From contig JALGAS010000005.1 in assembly GCA_023078685.1 (NCBI GenBank), positions 3,906,001 through 3,970,000 of the forward strand: 64,000 nt of DNA, given 5' to 3'. This document shows positions 60,901 to 64,000 of the stretch, piece after piece. The notes beneath the pieces are model-generated. The model worked only from the letters and a program-made list of their open reading frames with translations. It was not told where the DNA came from and searched no databases. Source of the DNA: Neopestalotiopsis rosae (taxonomy: Eukaryota; Ascomycota; Sordariomycetes; Amphisphaeriales; Sporocadaceae). The translations under genes were made by a program, and so were the position numbers. Each line of letters begins with the position of its first letter. Positions within the stretch are counted from its first letter, which is position 1.

Positions 60901-63900
60901 CTCTGGAAAATTGGACATTGGATTTCCCAGAAAAGTTATTCATTTTTTCCTTCTTTCTGCTCAACAGGCCAGGGGCTTTGGGAAACCGGCAAGCTCATTG
61001 AAACTTGAAAGTACTCTGCGTTGCTGGCCATGATCCCTGTCCAAGCTGTCCTGCGACGCTGATCATCAACCCTATGGCGCAGCAGTCAAAAGGCGGGCTG
61101 CAGTAGCCCGCCGCCAGAATAGAACGGGCTACACAGTAGTAGCATGCTGCTTGGGTATGTCCTCCAATATCTATTTCATTGTCGCAGGCAGGCGGGAAAT
61201 ACAAGTCACATTGAACCCACTCAATGAGGTTTTCCTCAACACCAGACCAAAGTGAAACTGCTCTATACCGAGGATAAAGGATGTATATGAATGATTGAGT
61301 TGATCATGAGGGGCAGAATGGGACGCCCTTGGTGAATTGAGGCGATGCAAAGCGGGTCTTTTCCCATGGCACTCCAGCGGGTGGCTGGTGGCTGGTGGCT
61401 CTCAACGCAGAAACGTCAAGATAGACCTGCAGCGTTTGAATTGCTGCAAGAACATGAAAGATCGCATCTTAGACAGGGGTGGAGAGGAAGGGGGAAAAAC
61501 CAGGTACCGAAGAAAGATGTTCCTGTTGAAAGTTCACAAACAGAGAGGTAATTGCCTAATGCGGGTGTGACATACCCAAAAGGAATGCAATTAGGTGGGG
61601 TCTGCTGTGTGTATAAGGCACCTTTAATCTGTTTCGTCTTGTATGCACGAATACCGATGTATCTTTTTTTATCTTTGTATATACATGGTATAAGATAAAC
61701 CGGGCGAGCCAGACCTGAGACAATTTTGGACTACAACGGAAAACGGTTTAATGCTGACGATAGTATCACTGATGACACGAGTATGCATACGTAGGTACAC
61801 TTTGGACGGAGTTTTGCCAAGGCGGGTGTTCACAGCAGATGTCGGGCTCCTAGCCGCGCCCCAAACCAAAAGAGCCGCCTCTTTCCTCAGAGGATAACGA
61901 GAAGGAGAGCATAGACAGGACCCTGATTTACTGTCTCAGCCGCTGTCAAAAGTAAAAGAAGAGCATGTTTCACGACATGCCCGGACTAAGAGGGAGGAGA
62001 CCTGTCGCGGTCAGATTGCCGCTGGGATCGGAGAATTGCAACCGCCAAGCCCACTCTGTCAAGAAACAGCCTCGAAGTAGTCCTATATCACAGTGCACCA
62101 GGGTGAAACCACATGATTGATTGACTGATCGATGAGGCTCGTCGTTCCTGGGGATTAAAAAACAAGTGTGAAGCGTCACACGAGGCGAGGCTGAAGGTGA
62201 TGCCACTACATAGTATAAGGAAACATAGTCCAAGGATGCATTGTCCTACACAACATTATACCTGCCTAGTGATGGCATCGCGGGGCTTTGGCACGTGCCT
62301 GCTTGGAAGGAGCGCGTCCATGATCTCGTGTTTTTTGGAAGCCAATGCCCTCGCCAATGTTTGCAGATCACTGGCCGAGATGATAGCGAAGGATTCAATA
62401 AAATGTTTGGTACTGGAGATGCATCGCTTAAGGTCGCGTTCTCGCTAAATTCTCGTTCGAGGCAAGTTAGATGGGTACTTTCAATGATTGGCGATCGACG
62501 AGTCCAACACTGCCCCTCACCGGTGAGTCGTTGAGGCAGAAGGCCCCGACGTGATGGACGCTGCAGTGTGTGTGGCATATTGTCGCAATCTACGGGATAC
62601 CTGTTTGGACAACATCAGACTACGCGATCGGCACTGGCATCAACTAAATCTGGCACATGTTGCAATGCAAGTGCTGTGCTATGCTGTGCTGACTGTTCAC
62701 AGTCACTGGTAGTGATGTGTAACTGCCCGCTGCAAAAATGGCAGTATGATTGTGGCTCATTTCGATTCCCTTCGGCAGCAGAATTGCGATATCCTCGGCG
62801 TTCATCCTGTTCTAGAACCCCCATGACTACGAAGTTCCTGGGAGTTGCTTGGGCTTTAATTGGGGATGAGACAACCCTTGAGCTCGATCCAAAGTGTTGG
62901 AACCCAGCCCGTCATTTGATTGGACTGTTCACTCTGCAGCAACAAGGCATGGCTTGTCGAACACCCCATGTCTTGCAAAAAGACACTGACCCTTATCGGT
63001 CTTTGCCTGTTCGTGTCCTAGCTTACCCAGGCATCAGTTCAAGCCATGTCAAGTTCCTACCATATGTCGAAGACGCTGGGGTCATATTTCGGTAGTGGTC
63101 CTCCCGATAATGCCTGCCAGATGCCCAGGATTAAAACCGAAATGGGACGTCATGGGCTCGACATCCAGGGCGGCTCGCTTCTGTTGTCCAATATAGGTGT
63201 ACGTACTCTCCGCCCTCCATCAGCTAATAACATTAGATATTACATAGGCAGGGTGGGTGGGTGATTGATGATTGATACGGAAAAGACACCTGAAGTGATC
63301 CTAGCCACGTGATGGTTTGGTGATGAGAGGTGACACAGAGGCAGCGGGGAAGAGATTGCGAACCGCGCTGTGCCTGGTTTTCGTCTTGGATGCAACCATG
63401 AAAATACATACAGAAAAATGACCGACAACTTACGGGGCGTGCTGCAAGATTTAAAATTCCGGTTTCAAAAACCCCATATATGCATACACGGTGGGAAACG
63501 AGAATTCTTTGTTTGTGGGTTAAAAGAGAACCGCCGTCTTCCACCTATATTGCCTGTTCGCGTACATTCTGTACCTGAAGGGGTCTGAGGGTCCGGAGGG
63601 CTGGCTGGAGGGCTGCTTGGCTTGGCTGGCTTGTTCTGCCGCAATGACCGAACAGAGCCATGTTCAGCGCACGACCACGGTTCCACGTGGGCTGTTGTTG
63701 GCTGCATCAAGTTTCCTGTCCGTTGCTGCTGCCCTGGCTCATCGCGGGCTTCTAGAAAAACAACAACATCGCGTCATACAAGGGAGCCTGGGAAGAAGAT
63801 TTTTTTTGTGTTTGGCTGCGGAAGTGTTGCATAGTGGTCCCTGCCTATGAATATACGTAGGTTCGCACAGTAGTGGTAGTTGAGCAGACATGGGGCCTTT

Positions 63901-64000
63901 TTCTTTATTTGTGAAATGTTTCGAGAATGTCCTAACCTTAGGTCAGTGGATTAGGTACTGCCAATGAGAGTTCCACCGCGGCCTCCGTCATCACGACTTT
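57936..64000. other. Six-kilobase right-edge region without a recognised gene
   Basis: Neither strand shows a convincing gene. The largest frames (minus 59639-60160 and plus 62568-63095) open at non-ATG codons and have no domain. A (CA)n microsatellite lies at about 58832-58847. C/T-rich and A-run segments (58680, 59755) look like fungal promoter or UTR sequence. The region could be the regulatory flank of a gene beyond the window, a decayed region, or host non-coding transcripts that sequence alone does not reveal. Confidence 0.45.

Noticed and set aside
62568..63095. 175-codon plus-strand frame
   Set aside because: It starts at GTG with no domain or intron support; probably chance.

Overview
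This window looks like nuclear DNA of a filamentous ascomycete (Pezizomycotina, most likely Sordariomycetes). The signs are short GT-AG introns of about 50-140 bp with CTAAC/CTGAC-like branch sites, genes on both strands separated by long pyrimidine-rich leaders, a tRNA-Val gene, and typical Pezizomycotina families (a Sln1-type hybrid histidine kinase, a Clr5-domain protein, a Neurospora-like V-ATPase proteolipid, CST-complex Ten1, ESCRT-III Snf7). The order-level placement is inference. Exon coordinates below come from reading splice sites and checking that phases join; no transcript data were used.

Layout. 1-3.5 kb: no recognised gene, then the leader of a Sln1-like osmosensor kinase (3.5-7.1 kb, +). 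8.3-17.3 kb: four minus-strand genes, namely a Clr5-domain/TPR-like protein, a DUF7918-like protein, an unrecognised CxxC protein, and a nine-exon protein kinase with an HFD catalytic motif. 18.5-31.2 kb is a dense housekeeping block: V-ATPase subunit c (-), the divergent L7Ae protein Snu13 (+), a SAC/hSac2 phosphoinositide phosphatase (+), the 25S rRNA methyltransferase Bmt6 (-), Rrp7 (-) and a DHA1-type MFS transporter (+). 31.7-36.6 kb: tRNA-Val(AAC), a small three-exon conserved-looking gene of unknown function (+), Ten1 (-) and Snf7 (+). 39.8-51.7 kb: one giant 16-exon gene for a roughly 3,560-residue acidic, Ala/Glu/Pro-rich, low-complexity protein. 55.1-57.9 kb: a CSA/Rad28-like WD40 repair protein (-) divergent from a probable Rrn10 homologue (+). 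57.9-64 kb: no recognised gene.

How the genes work together. Four genes belong to ribosome or snoRNP biology (Snu13, Bmt6, Rrp7, Rrn10), three to endomembrane function (V-ATPase c, SAC phosphatase, Snf7), and two to genome maintenance (Ten1, CSA). They are not an operon-like system; divergent promoters pair vma3/snu13, rrp7/MFS, ten1/snf7 and csa/rrn10. The most unusual object is the giant gene. Its middle holds ten consecutive exons whose lengths are all multiples of three, bounded by eleven consecutive phase-2 introns, and one exon carries seven perfect-length 18-bp repeats. The strongest non-protein signal is a 20-bp-stem hairpin inside the coding sequence of the unknown CxxC gene.
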